Assembly: GCA_003427395.1 (NCBI GenBank) | Contig: BFEA01000322.1 | Coordinates: forward strand, 310,903-344,574 | Reading direction: 5' to 3' | DNA length: 33,672 bases | From: Chara braunii | Taxonomy: Eukaryota > Streptophyta > Charophyceae > Charales > Characeae | In this document: positions 1 through 10,117 of the stretch, piece by piece | Layout of the letters: each line of letters starts with the position of its first letter | Position numbering within the stretch: position 1 is the first letter of the stretch | Notes under the pieces: generated by a model | Told to the model about the DNA's origin: nothing | The model's database searches: none | What the model saw: the letters and a program-made list of their open reading frames with translations, nothing else | Translations under genes and position numbers: made by a program

Positions 1-332
1 CCTGCGCTAAGTTTAGCGCATCAAACAGTGCACTAGCACTGACCATGCCGTGCCGGTAGAGTTCCGGTAGGCCGATCCCACTACTGAGGCGGATACCGGT
101 ACTGATACCGGTCGGCAATGGTCTGGCCTCAATGCTGCGAGGCCAGGCCAGACCCTGAACCGTCCAGATGGACGGTTCAGCCTCAATCGGCGGGCGGCAG
201 CTTCAAGAGCGCCGCCAGGCCCAAACGAAGTGTCGTTTGGGNCTACCCGATNGGTNATAGTCCAAAATCAGGCCTTTAGGGCCTGTAAACCCCAAAGGTT
301 GGGCCTTTAGGCCCTGGTGTGTCCCTCCGGCC
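1..332. other. Non-coding 3' flank of the outer Gypsy element
   Basis: I see no gene here. The stretch lies downstream, in minus-strand terms, of the chromodomain stop at 333-335, so it should be the 3' untranslated region and possibly the start of the 3' LTR of the outer element. I could not find a convincing TG...CA boundary. It is rich in short GGCC-centred palindromes such as aggcctttagggcct, a style shared with the LTRs nearby. Three single unknown bases (242, 252, 256) show local assembly uncertainty. Confidence 0.4.
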
Positions 333-576
333 CTAAGTCGGGTCCGGTAGGACCCGTGTGAGTCGAAGATGTAACACAGTGTGAGAGGTTGTCTGTATTA
401 GTTCCTCCCTGGGGATCCATCGGTCTTCGATGGGTTCTTGATAGGCAAACCTGACCTTGTACTGCTTCTGTAGTCTCCCTCTGCGACGTGTACGGAAGAC
501 ATCTACGGCCACTATTCTGTCTACATCATAACCTCCGTCCATGTCTGGTGGGATCATGGAATGACGAGAGGGAAAC
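333..576 (-). pseudogene. Outer Gypsy element, part 3: chromodomain end of integrase
   Basis: This is the C-terminal piece of a Ty3/Gypsy polyprotein on the minus strand, ending in a stop at 333-335. It reads as a chromodomain, with a YDVDRIVAVD start, a KQYKVRF strand and a DRWIPREEL segment. In chromoviruses this domain follows the integrase and is thought to guide insertion to marked chromatin. The frame is open from 576 to the stop. Upstream it continues without loss at 1,732, on the other side of the solo LTR, once one copy of the 5-bp duplication is removed. The apparent ORF that continues beyond 577 is only read-through into the LTR. The family call is confident; the element is dead because its gene is in three pieces. 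Confidence 0.8.
572..576. repeat. Target-site duplication gaaac, left copy
   Basis: The five bases gaaac directly precede the LTR start TGTTGCATAC and recur at 1728-1732 directly after the LTR end GTATGCCACA. A 5-bp duplication is normal for Gypsy integrases. Confidence 0.85.
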
Positions 577-1727
577 TGTTGCATACCGTAACGGTGCAGA
601 CCAGAACAAGAACCGACCTCTCTCACATAGTACAAGATAGCGCAGCGGAAGGCTAATATACCAATGATCCGAACAATCAATGTTGCAATGCAGACCAAAC
701 ATACATCATCATCATCCCATGGTGTGAAGGGGCCTGGCGCTCGCACAAGAAGAATACGCCAGTCCCCAATCATACACAGACCAAGAAGAGGGGGGGTTAG
801 ACGAAGAGGAAGGGAAGATGGGATTGTCGTCAACACCAAGTCTTCGGTACAGGTCCCAAATAATCCCTCGTCAAATGTCTGAATCCGAATGTCGAGTCTG
901 GATCCGAATGTCGTCAAGTCCCAAAGTCACCAATCTCTCCCTCTCTTGTAGTTTGTAGATACTGAGAAGTTAGGTAGCGAGAGGTTGAGGGGGAGATGGT
1001 GGACTTAGTCCGGTACTAACCTGTGAAGGTGGTGCCTTGTTGCAGGCACATCGAAGACGAAGCTGGAGCTGTGGCGCCACAGGTAAGTCTCCCTGGCCTT
1101 CGCCAACCATCTCTCTCTCTCCAACGCTACTCTAGCTCCTAATAGCGCCCAGCGCTGAAGACTACTGCTAACGCTACTACTACTACTGCAGCGCTCCTCC
1201 AGAGTGCTGCTGCCGAATCCTTAAGACTGCCTCCTGCACGTGAAGTGCTTGGGAAGTTCCTATGAACTACCTTGTGACTGTCCGCAGCCCGTAGGGCGGG
1301 CCAGTCTTGTATAGTGCTGGCCCGTCCAGGAGGCTGCTCTTGCCAATGCCAAAACGTGCCAGACCCTGGCGTTGAAGTTCAAACAAGGGTTGTCTTGAAA
1401 ACAGGCCAAAAATGGCCTGTGCTAAAACCCTGGTCTGGTGCCTAAGTTTCAGGGCAGGTCGATCTTACGAGGGCCTGAAAATGGCCCTCCGTTTCAGGCT
1501 GAAAAGACTCAGGGCCTTGAGGGCCCTGTTTTAGGTTGAAATGACACAGGGCCTGTAGGCCCTTGTTTTCAGGCTTTAGGCTGAAAACGACACATGGCCT
1601 GTAGGCCCTTGTTTTCAGGCTTTTAGGCTGAAAACGACACAGGGCCTGTAGGCCCTTATTTTCAGGCTTTTAGGCTGACAACGCTGGTCGGGCCCTGCAG
1701 GCCCGTGTGGCTGCGCAGTATGCCACA
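577..1727 (-). mobile_element. Solo LTR of the inner Gypsy family
   Basis: This 1,151-bp segment begins TGTTGCATAC and ends GTATGCCACA on the plus strand. It matches the LTRs at 2,101-3,146 and 10,741-12,012 along its length. It has gaaac on both sides and no internal region, so it is a solo LTR, usually left by recombination between two LTRs. Orientation is given as minus by comparison with the full element. It differs from the other copies by about four tandem units of roughly 47 bp around 1,490-1,680 (motif cagggcctgtaggccc), where the others have about one, and by a very short CT tract. The TATA-like site of the other copies reads tgtatag here, at about 1,298. Confidence 0.88.
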
Positions 1728-1732
1728 GAAAC
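1728..1732. repeat. Target-site duplication gaaac, right copy
   Basis: This is the right-hand partner of 572-576. Removing the LTR and one copy restores a continuous frame between the integrase tail and the chromodomain. Confidence 0.85.
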
Positions 1733-2095
1733 TGATCGTTTGTGATGCAGGGAAGTAACTTAGACGTGTGGAATACCGGGTATGTGTGTAGGTGGGGTGG
1801 AATCTCGATACTGTAGGGTGGACCATTTGCCTCTCCCTTGACATCTAACACTTGCCATGGTCACCTATACGCAGGTAACAATCTCTGCGAGATTCATTCT
1901 TCCGGAATGAACTCCTTAAACTTTACCCAGACCAAGTCACCTACTGCAAATTGAGACGGGCGTCGGTGCATGTTGGCTTGTTCTACCGTCTGGTGTTGAT
2001 CCCTAAGGATATTCTTCTTCATCTGCTCTAGCTCCTTCTCATTTTGAATGGCAAATTCTTTCGTACAGGGTGGCAATCTCTGAATCTGATCCGGA

Positions 2096-2100
2096 TTCAG
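2096..2100. repeat. Target-site duplication ttcag, left copy
   Basis: The five bases ttcag immediately precede the LTR start TGTCGCATAC at 2101. The same five follow the LTR end at 12,012. This pairs the two LTRs as one insertion. Confidence 0.88.
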
Positions 2101-3146
2101 TGTCGCATACCGTAATGGTACAGACCAGAACAAGAATCGACCCCTCTCGCATAGTACATGATAGCGCAGCGGAAGGCTAAAATACCAATGATCAACCCAA
2201 TCAATGCCGCAATGCAGACCAAACACACATCATCATCATCACAAGGTGTGAAGGGACCTGGCGCTCACACAGAAAGAATGCGCCAGTCCCAAACATACAC
2301 AGACGAGGAGGAGAGGGATCAGACGAAGAAGAGGGGGACGATGGGAATGTCGTCAACACCAAGTCTTCGGTACAGGTTCCAAATAATCCCTCGTACAATG
2401 TCTCAGCCCCAATGTCGAGTCTGAATCCAAATGTCGTCAAGTCTCAAAGTTGCAAATCTCTCTCTCTCTCTCGTAGTCTGTAGATACTGAGAAGTCAGAT
2501 AGCGAGAGGGTGAGGGAGAGATGGTGGACTTAGAGGAGGAAGAAGAAGAACTCGCTCTCTCTCTCCTGTGCCAAGTACTGACCTGTGAAGGTCGTGCCTT
2601 GTTGCAGGTACATCGAGGACGAATCTGGAGCTATGGCGCCACAGGTAAGTCTCCCTGGCCTCCACCAACTCTCTCTCTCTCCAATGCTACTCTAAGCTCC
2701 TAATAGCGCCCAACGCTGAAGATGACTCCTAGCGCTAGCTACTACTACTGCAGCGCTCCTGCAGAGTGCTGCGGCCAAATCGTGAAGACTGCCTCCTGCA
2801 GCTGCCCGTGAACTGCACGTGAAGTGTCTGTGAACTACCTGCAGCCTGTAGGGCGGACCATTCCTATATAGTGCTGGTCCGGCCTGGGAGGTTGTTCTTG
2901 CCTATGCCGAATCGTGCCAGACCCTGGCGTTGAAGTTCAAACAAAGGTTATCTTGAAACAAGCCTAAAAATGGCCTGCGCTAAACCCTGGTCTGGTGCCT
3001 AAGTTTTAGGGGAGGTCGACTTTATGAGGGCCTGAAAATGATCGTCCTTTTCAGGCTTTTAGGCCGAAACGGCACAGGGCCTGGAGGACCCTTATTTTCT
3101 GTCTGGTCGGGCCCTGCAGGCTCGTGTGGCTGCGCAGTATGCCACC
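2101..3146 (-). mobile_element. 3' LTR of the inner Gypsy element
   Basis: About 1,046 bp, starting TGTCGCATAC and ending near GTATGCCACC on the plus strand, with the short imperfect inverted ends usual for LTRs. Read on the minus strand it begins (gg)TGGCATAC directly after a polypurine tract, where the other two copies have TGTGGCATAC, so the first base has changed or the edge is 2 bp off. It keeps a TATA-like tatatag near 2,865. The shadow ORFs inside it are not genes. Confidence 0.87.
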
Positions 3147-3159
3147 CCACCCCCTCCTT
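3147..3159 (-). other. Polypurine tract of the inner Gypsy element
   Basis: On the minus strand this reads aaggagggggtgg, all purine except one base, directly upstream of the 3' LTR. That is where the plus-strand primer for reverse transcription must sit, and it fixes the orientation of the element. Confidence 0.75.
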
Positions 3160-3247
3160 GAAGGACTGAGCTTACCTGCGAGGGCGAAGCTGCCTGTCGG
3201 AGGGAGGGACCAACGTCTGGGTGGGAGGGGCAGGTCGTGAAGCTTTC

Positions 3248-4557
3248 TTAGCTAGTCTTTTGTTGATCATAGTGAGCGTAGATCAGCGGTGCGGATGCCT
3301 GCAAATCTGCTCGTGAAATCCATCGAGTGTCGTCAGGATCGCATGCTTTGAAGGTAACTTTGTACTGCTGAGGCTTGTTGTCGTACTTGCGATCCGTGAT
3401 GACGCAGTCGACTTCCTGATGACCATCCATAGACGGAGGGTCTTGCGATCGTCAGCCCGGGAAATCGTCGCTCTTAGCTGATGTGTATGTCGCCATCTTC
3501 GAGGCGTGAAAGACTGGATGGACTGGCAGATGCAAAGGGATGTCAATCACGAAGGATGGGCCGTCGAGCTCATTGCCTGCGGTTGAACATACGGTCCATG
3601 GTCCAAACCACTTGGGGAGGAGTTTGCGCGAAACATCCTGTTCGAGCGCAAACTCTTCCGCGGAGACCCAAACCAGATCACCGGCCTGGATGGGACATGG
3701 CACGCGATGCCTGTTGGCTTGCTGCTGCATGCGGACTTGAGCCTTTTGCATGTTCGCACGGGCTTGAGTCAGCAATTCCGTGTACTTCCGGACGGAGGCG
3801 GGAGAGCAAGCGGCGTCTATGTCGGTTGTCCGTGGAAGGAGAAGGTCAACGAAGATACGGTATTTCCGGCCACCGTGGTGCAACTCGAATGGAGTCACGC
3901 CGATCGCTGGATGCAACAAAATGTTGTAGGCGAACTCAATGTCAGGGAGGCGGTCAACCCAATCCTTCTGATCCGGACGGATGAGTGTACGAAGCATCAT
4001 TTGAGCGGTTTGATGTGCCCGCTCCGTTTGCCCGTCCGTTTGTGGACGTCGAGCTGAACTCGGTTTCATTTTGGTTTCGGATTCCTATATGAGAGAAGTC
4101 CAGAAGGCCGACATGAACCGAGTGTCGCGGTCGCTAACGATGTCTTCCGGTACGCCGTGGCTGGAAATCCAGCCGGTGTGCAAGAGGCGCGCAAGTTCAG
4201 GAGTCGTGGCGTAGTACTTGCAAGGGAGAAATCGCGCATATTTACTCAATCGGTCAACGACCGTGAGGATGCCGTCATGCCCGAGGCGGTCACGGGGAAA
4301 CAGGCTGGTGACGTCCATAGCAATGGAGAGGCTTGGTTCCCGTGGGATAGGCAACGGGCGCAACTCGCCGTAGGGATTGTGGTTGCGGGGCTTGCTTTGT
4401 CAACAAACTTCGCAAGAGTCGCAACACTGAGTGACATCGGTAATGAGGTCAGACCACCGGAATCGTTGCCGAAGTCTAGCAATTGTTCGGTTGACTCCGA
4501 AATGGCCGGCGAGTGGTGGTACTCGCAGAGAAGGCAAGTCTGAAGACGACGGTCTCA
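3248..4557 (-). pseudogene. Inner Gypsy pol: integrase and chromodomain
   Basis: Integrase inserts the cDNA copy into the chromosome. From the N terminus there is a zinc-binding HH-CC region (about 4,525-4,395, with CDSCEVC), and a DDE core with aspartates in IAMDVTSLF and VSDRDTRF and the glutamate in QTDGQTERAHQ (about 4,330-4,010). A GDLVWV C-terminal strand (about 3,670) and HPVFHASKM (about 3,510) follow. The protein ends in a chromodomain (3,430-3,260, with QQYKVTF and TRWISRADL). In-frame stops are TGA 4555-4557, TGA 4400-4402, TAG 4085-4087 and TGA 3452-3454, and a small indel near 4,510 shifts the frame. The key catalytic residues are still readable, so the decay is recent enough to follow. 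Confidence 0.88.
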
Positions 4558-6390
4558 TGGGACACACAATAAGTCCTTGCCTTGTGAATGAAGAAGCAAG
4601 TACCCGTCGGCAATGTGATAATTGCTGGCCAGCGGGTGATCCGAAGATAGTTGCATATATAGCGTGATGAAATCCGGATCCGACTCATAGCCCCGAATGA
4701 AATGTTGCTGGAGTTCCTCGTCGAATGCGAAGGCATGATGTGTCATAGCGCAAAGATTGGGTCTTCGCGAGAGTGCATCTGCTGCGCGATTGGAGGGGCC
4801 GGCGAGATGTTTCGGTGTGAAGTCAAATTGGTCGATGAAGTACATCCATCACCCGATAGTGCTGCTCACCGTATCTTGCATCTTGTAGTAGGTCAACGAG
4901 TTGTTATCCGTGACCCATGTGAACCTACGACGCCCAAGGAGGAAGTGCCGCCATCGCTTGAGAGTCATCATGAACGCGAGCAACTCCTTCTTCCTTGCAT
5001 CATCAAGTGAGTTGATGGGAGGCACCTTGTGGCTGAAATACTCCACGGGGTGCCAGTCGTTGCCGTCGTGTTGTTCCAAGACTGCCTCAATACCATAGTC
5101 AGAGGCGTCGGTTGTCACTCTCGTTGGCAAGGTGGGGTCGTAGATGCTAAGGACGGGTGCCATGAGCATGGCCGTCTTCAGTGTTTGGAATGACCGGCAC
5201 GCTTCGTCGTTGAATAAGAATGGAACCTTTGGCAATTGTGATCTCGCCAATGGTGCGGCAATCCTTGAGTACTCAGTAATGAGGCGCTGATAGTAGCCCG
5301 CCAACCCCATGAATGAGCGAACTTCCGTGGTGTTGGTGGGCTCAGGCCTTACGCGGATGACCTCAATCTTGTCCCCAAGCGGACGGATGCCTTGCGGCGT
5401 CACATAATGACCCAAATAATCAAGCTCTTGTCGCATGAATTCGCATTTGTCGTGGTTGGCTTTGTACTTGGTTTGTCGTAGCTGCTCCAAAACGGTGCGC
5501 AGGTGCTCCACATGCTCGTCCAAACTCCGGCTATACACCAAGATATCGTCGAGGTAGATGAGTACAAATATGTCCAGCATGTATCGGAACTCCGTTGTCA
5601 TAGCCGCTTGGAACATGGTCGGGGCCAGCCGCTTGGAACATGGTCGGGGCATTCGTAAGGCCAAAAGGCATAACCAGCCATTCCAAATGCCCATATCGTG
5701 TCTTGAATGCAGTCTTGTAGCGGTTCTTCTGTCGGATCTCGAGTTGGTGAGATCCCGATTCGAGGTCAAGCTTGGTGAAAAATTTAGCGCCGCCCAGCCG
5801 TTCGAGAAGGTTGTCGATGCGCGGAAGAGGGCCGATGTTGTTGACGGTTTGCGCGTTGAGCTTGCGATAATCGATGCACAACCGCAAGTCCTTGTTCTTC
5901 TTCCGGACGAAGAGAACGGGAGCGCCGTATGGCAAAGAGCTAGGCCGAATCCAACCTTTCTCAAGAAGGTCGTCGAGTTGTGCCCGTAGCACACTTAACT
6001 CTTCCTCGCTCATGCAGTAGATGCAACCACGCGGAGGTACGGCCCCGGCCTCGAGGATGATCTTGTGGCGGATGGGCCGATCCGGTACTACTCCGTGCGG
6101 GGCTTCGAACACGTCGTCGTAGGCGTTAAGAAGCTCGGTGATGCGTGGGTTTGTTGATGCGTCCGTCGATGAGATGTCATGGGGAGGGAGAGCGTGGAGA
6201 AAGCACACACCCATCTCCTCGATGTCGTCCCTGATGATGGAAGCTCGAATGCTTGTGGTGGACACCACGTGACAGCTGATCGAAGGGTGAGGTGGAGGCA
6301 CCGTGCACGGGACTAGTACTCCGTTCCGATCACGAACATGGGCGGTGCGACGGTAGAAGTTCACTAGGTGATCCTCGCTTCGCAGCCATG
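4558..6390 (-). pseudogene. Inner Gypsy pol: reverse transcriptase and RNase H
   Basis: RT copies the element RNA into DNA and RNase H removes the RNA strand. RT motifs in order are [58 protein letters not shown], and the active site YLDDILVYS near 5,550. The RNase H-like part has TDASDYGIEAVLEQ near 5,100 and VTDNNSLTYY near 4,900. The spacer reaches NRAADALSRR at about 4,780, as is usual before integrase. A tandem 25-bp duplication (5602-5651) inside the MFQA motif shifts the frame by one. A TGA at 4849-4851 interrupts the end of RNase H. The YLDD aspartates are intact, but the gene is not. Confidence 0.92.
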
Positions 6391-7180
6391 ACATGCCCAA
6401 AATCATGTCAAACTGGGTGTCCAAAATGTCGAAGGACACGACCTCGATTGCATGCGGGGCGAAGTACACGGGGACGAAATCAATGCACAGGTCGATTAAC
6501 TTGTGTGTTTGACCGTCGGCCAACGTGACTTGAGTGGGCTGCGACTTCCTCCAAATGTGTGGCCCAAGGCCAGCGCGTACCATAAAGTCTTAGCTCATAT
6601 AGTTGCGAGTAGCTCCGCAATCGATCAAAGCGCTGCAGGTCGCCTCTCCAATCTGAATGCGTATGTACAACAATGGTGCATCATTGTCGTCGTACCGTTA
6701 TGTCTTGAACTCGCGGTCGATCTTTGCAAGGTAGTCGAGAAGGTCGACAACCTCTACTCTGGTGTCCATCAACGAAGCTGGTACTGCAGTGTGCAAGTAT
6801 TCCCGCAAGTGTGCCTTGAGCGCGTTGCAATGCGGTTTCAGCAATCGAGCGGTCGGGGGAAGGGGCATCCATTGGAAGTCCACGAACGTCAACGGGTCGA
6901 GTCTCTCAAGTCTTGACCATGACGTCGAATCCTCGACGAAAGTTGGCGGCGAAGCTACCGAATCGGTTGTCAATGGTGATGAAACCGTGCATGCGGTGGA
7001 TTGTTGCACGTGGAGTGGCTGGTCCAACGGTGGGACCAAGTGGACAACATAATCCTCATAAGAGTACCGAGGACTTGCGACATTCGCATCCTTCCCGGAT
7101 CTATAGAAGGCCAATAGCAAGGCGGCCGAATCTGGTGGAGTGAGAGGTGGAGTCGCCTCACCTCCTGCGCAACTCAGTTT
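6391..7180 (-). pseudogene. Inner Gypsy pol: linker and aspartic protease
   Basis: The frame is open from about 7,180 to 6,593, then continues after a TAA (6590-6592). The protease is recognisable from a D-C-G-A-T-R-N-Y active-site motif (usual form D-S-G-A-T-x-N) near 6,610, and from [13 protein letters not shown] near 6,410, the conserved second half of the fold. It would cut the Gag-Pol polyprotein. The roughly 170 residues before it have no motif I recognise. This part is one base out of frame with gag, which fits either a -1 frameshift signal at the gag/pol border or an ordinary indel near 7,180; I cannot tell which. Cysteine for serine in the active-site triplet is unusual. Confidence 0.78.
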
Positions 7181-8754
7181 CCCGAGCTGGTTCGAGGTTG
7201 AACATCCTCCTTGCCCTGATCTTGGCATTGGGAGGTCTTGTGCTTGGTGTTGTTGCACCAATAGCAGCAGCCGTATCGGTTGTGATACTTGTATTCGGCC
7301 TCGGTCAAGTTGAACTTGACCCATGGTACTGGATGTCCATTTCCGGCCGGCGATGCGGTTTTCGCCTTCCCTTTTCGACAGGAGTCGTTGTTGCTTCGCG
7401 GCTGGACAGCGGTCACCTGATCTCCCTCAGATGATAATGGGGTGGTTGCCGGGTCTCCCACAATGTTGTCCAGTTGGACTGCAGCAACAGGCTACGGACG
7501 TGGACCAAACTTTCCTTTCTCCGCATAGGTTGGCTGCCACGCTGATTTCTCGTGTGCAGCAGCCCCTTTGGTCTTGATGATCTCACGACCCTTGTCGATG
7601 ATTTTGACGAAGGTCGTGTATTGTTCACGATCACCGAGTGCGAGGCTCAGGGCGGCACAAGACCGGTTGTAAAACTCCCGGCGCCGATGCGAAAATGGCA
7701 AGTCGAGATCGGGTGTTGCTACGATCTTTTGCCATTCTGTGAGCCAGTCGCGTGTCGATGTGTTGCCTTGAGTCATGGCGAAGAGACGGTTGATGGCGAG
7801 CGTCGGGGCGTCGTCAACGATGAGCCGTTTCTTCCATTTCCTCGTCAAATTTTCCCAAGAGATCTTTCTGTGCAGATCGACGACCTGGACGTCGTGGATG
7901 GTTGTCAGGTAGCAAAGCCAGATCTGGCCTCTGCCCTTTGAGTTGAGGAACAACACCGCGCTGTACGAGTGCTCGGGGACGTGACGAATCCGAAGTTCCG
8001 TCGTGAAGCCCTGCTTCCAGGGGACCGGGTCTTGATGCGTATAGTCATCAAACTTTTCGATCCGGAACGTCGACATCTTGTATTGTTGCGATGCACTGGT
8101 GCTGCCATCGTTGTCGGGCTGCTGCAGTTGCCGAACCTCGTTCTTCAAGGCGTCTAGCTGCTCGCTGATCGTAGCGGGTGCGGCGAAGGTGCTGATGTCG
8201 CCGAGCATTTCGAGTACATGATCAATTCGCTGCTCCAACTGGCGGTTAGAGGCTGCACTGCTGGGTTCGCCAACATCTGGTCTTGGTGTTGCTTGCTCCA
8301 AGTCATGTACACGGGTTTGAAGTGCTCGTGTAGCATCCTCGTGTTCCCAGAGCTTTTTCTCTAACTCGGACTGCAGGTGGTTACAAGTGTAAACCAACTG
8401 GGTCACGAGTTTGGAGAGAAACTCCTTGTGCTGCTCTTCCGCTGTTGTGTCGTCGTGGCCCTCGAATGGTTCAAAATGCCAGAACTTGAGCCTTTCGGCG
8501 CTGCTGGCTTCATGTCGCTGTAACAGATCATGGGCCTCCTTGCAGCGGGCCTGGGTATCTGCGTCAGCTGCGGCCTGAAGCCGCTGTCTTTCAGTTGTTG
8601 CCTCCTCTTCAGCCTGTAGGCGGTCAGCCTCGGCTGTCGCCTGGCGCTGTTCCTCAGCCTCGATCCGTGCGAGCTGAGCTTGGAGCCACTATCAGTACTT
8701 GGCAATGGACTCGCCGGCCAGTTGGCCTGGCATGCCCAAAGCTGAAACCATCAT
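7181..8754 (-). pseudogene. Inner Gypsy gag with CCHC zinc knuckle
   Basis: Gag packages the element RNA in a virus-like particle. I place the start at ATG 8752-8754 because the minus strand reads gccaccATGATGG, a strong start context, and the frame then runs the length of the gene. The N-terminal third is rich in Ala, Glu, Gln and Arg and looks coiled-coil (about 8,685-8,500), followed by another helical stretch (about 8,400-8,290). The capsid-like region contains FRIEKFDDY and W-rich helices (about 8,060-7,600). A zinc knuckle of spacing C-x2-C-x4-H-x4-C is near 7,260-7,215. Breaks are adjacent TGA and TAG at 8689-8694 and TAG at 7492-7494. The first two stops would make the full product impossible. 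Confidence 0.8.
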
Positions 8755-8756
8755 GG

Positions 8757-8886
8757 TGGCGGGGCACTGCTGACGTGGTACTGCTGCTGTCGTGGCACTG
8801 CTGTCGTGGCACTGCAAACGTGATGCTGCTGTCGTGGCACTGTTTCTGGCGTGGCACTGCTGACGTGGCACTGTTGCTGATGTGGC
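8757..8886. repeat. Short tandem repeat cluster in the Gypsy leader, gag-proximal
   Basis: Imperfect units of about 16-20 bp built on cgtggcactgctg, with variants ctgctgtcgtggcactg and ctgctgacgtggcactg. The same family of units resumes at 10,118-10,190. The core TGACGTGG appears twice here and three times in the second cluster. The two clusters would be one continuous array if 8,887-10,117 were removed. Confidence 0.8.
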
Positions 8887-10117
8887 TGTTATGATCCTGG
8901 TTGTTCACTCGCACACATAGACTTCCAGGTATGCCCATACATACACAGAAGGAAAGGGATAGGATGGGAGCATCGCACCGCACAGAGAGAGATAGACACA
9001 GCGGAAGACTTGACCATGTGATATGAAAGAGAACACTGAAAGTGCACTTCGCTCCACAAAATCCTCACAACCAGTCACAAAGGAAAGCCCAGTAGATCAC
9101 ATCCAAGAAACAATGAAACAATGATAGTCCCAACACAGTATCAACACTGTTTATTACACTTTGAGTTTCGAATTGTCAAGATAACCCCAGAACCATGGTG
9201 CGCTGCTCAGAAATGAGCAGCGCTTCACTCCCCAACCCTGAGTAACCGCTATCACTACCTCTGAGTCCCTGAAACATCAAGCGCCACCCAAATACTGCTC
9301 CCAGAGAGCAGCGTCACCCTGAAACAGGCCTCTGAGGCCAAGCGCCTCTTAGAGGATAAAGAAGAAGACCAGCGCCACAGTATCTGATGATGATGAAGTG
9401 CCAGATGACTTCCCAGGTGGAAGTCTGCAGCAACGCCACCTCTCCTGACAAGATGATCTCTGAGGAAGAAGTTGCAGCTATGGCTGCAGCGCTACACGCC
9501 CTGTAAGGCTGTAACCCTACTCCTGAGGAGGGTGCTGCAGGGCACCAACTTCTCTTGCCTCCAACAGACTTCAGATAGCTCGGACCTCTGGCAGGCCCAC
9601 GTGCTGTCCGAGTACAGCGTCAGTCCCAGCTATGGCTGACACTCCGCAGGTCCAGCTATGGTCGTCTTCTCCAACGCTGAAGCTGTCACCACCTTCAGTT
9701 CACGCGTTGCACAGGAGCGATGTACTCGGTACCAACTGCCAAAAGCCCTGACCCCATTCCTACATCCTATCTATACTCTACTCTAGCCTAGACACGACCT
9801 AGATCGGATTGGTAGGACTGACCAGTACGGTTTCAGTTTCGGCCTCTCGGCCTCTACCTACCCGGCTATAGGCTATAGGACCGTCTATCAGCGTAGGCCT
9901 TTAGGGCCTGTCTGTCCTAGGGGTAGCCCGGGCCTGCTATCCGCAGTTAGGGTGGCTGTAGGAAATTCAGTTAGTACGGGCCAGTGTCCCTCAAGATTTT
10001 CCCTACAGGTAGGTCTCTCGGTTAGCCCTCAGCCAAACGAAATTACGAATCTATCCTACCTATGGTACAACCTCGACGAGAGAGGCTACAGGCTACTGGA
10101 ACCGGCAAGTCATTGCA
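8887..10117. mobile_element. Probable solo LTR or similar insertion in the Gypsy leader
   Basis: This 1,231-bp block begins TGTTATGATC and ends AGTCATTGCA. Its ends form an imperfect inverted repeat (TGttATGA against TGcaATGA), as LTR ends do. The bases tggc flank it on both sides, and removing it with one tggc restores the tandem repeat pattern across the join. It has no recognisable coding region. Its GGCC-palindrome-rich 3' part resembles the style, not the sequence, of the other LTRs. The flanking tggc is also the repeat unit itself, so the duplication is not independent proof. Confidence 0.5.

Larger units (their letters stand above)
1728..2100 (-). pseudogene. Outer Gypsy element, part 2: integrase C-terminal region
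   Basis: Minus-strand piece of Gypsy integrase covering the region after the DDE core. It has the helical segment with QANMHRR, the GDLVWVKF strand typical of the GPY/F-type C-terminal domain, and later the IPPHLHTYPVFHTSKL motif (usually HPVFH-S-L). Two in-frame TGA codons are visible, at 1894-1896 and 1861-1863, so it is not functional. It connects upstream across the 9.9-kb inner element to 12,013 and downstream across the solo LTR to 576, in frame in both cases. Another Gypsy family is not excluded, but the exact joins make the three pieces one gene. Confidence 0.85.

Noticed and set aside
2201-2440. Small ORFs repeated in three places (also near 664-917 and 10,841-11,080)
   Set aside because: They lie inside the LTR copies and are not conserved as frames; the repetition comes from the LTR, not from a gene family.
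3481-6916. Plus-strand ORFs over the pol region
   Set aside because: They are shadows of the minus-strand protease, RT, RNase H, integrase and chromodomain frames, which carry all the motifs.
3452-8694. In-frame stops removed by RNA editing
   Set aside because: C-to-U editing creates rather than removes such stops, and this is nuclear retrotransposon DNA; mutation of methylated cytosine is simpler.
8403-8705. Arg/Ser-rich minus-strand ORF of 100 residues
   Set aside because: It overlaps the gag frame, which has better composition, a good start context at 8,754 and continuity with the rest of gag.
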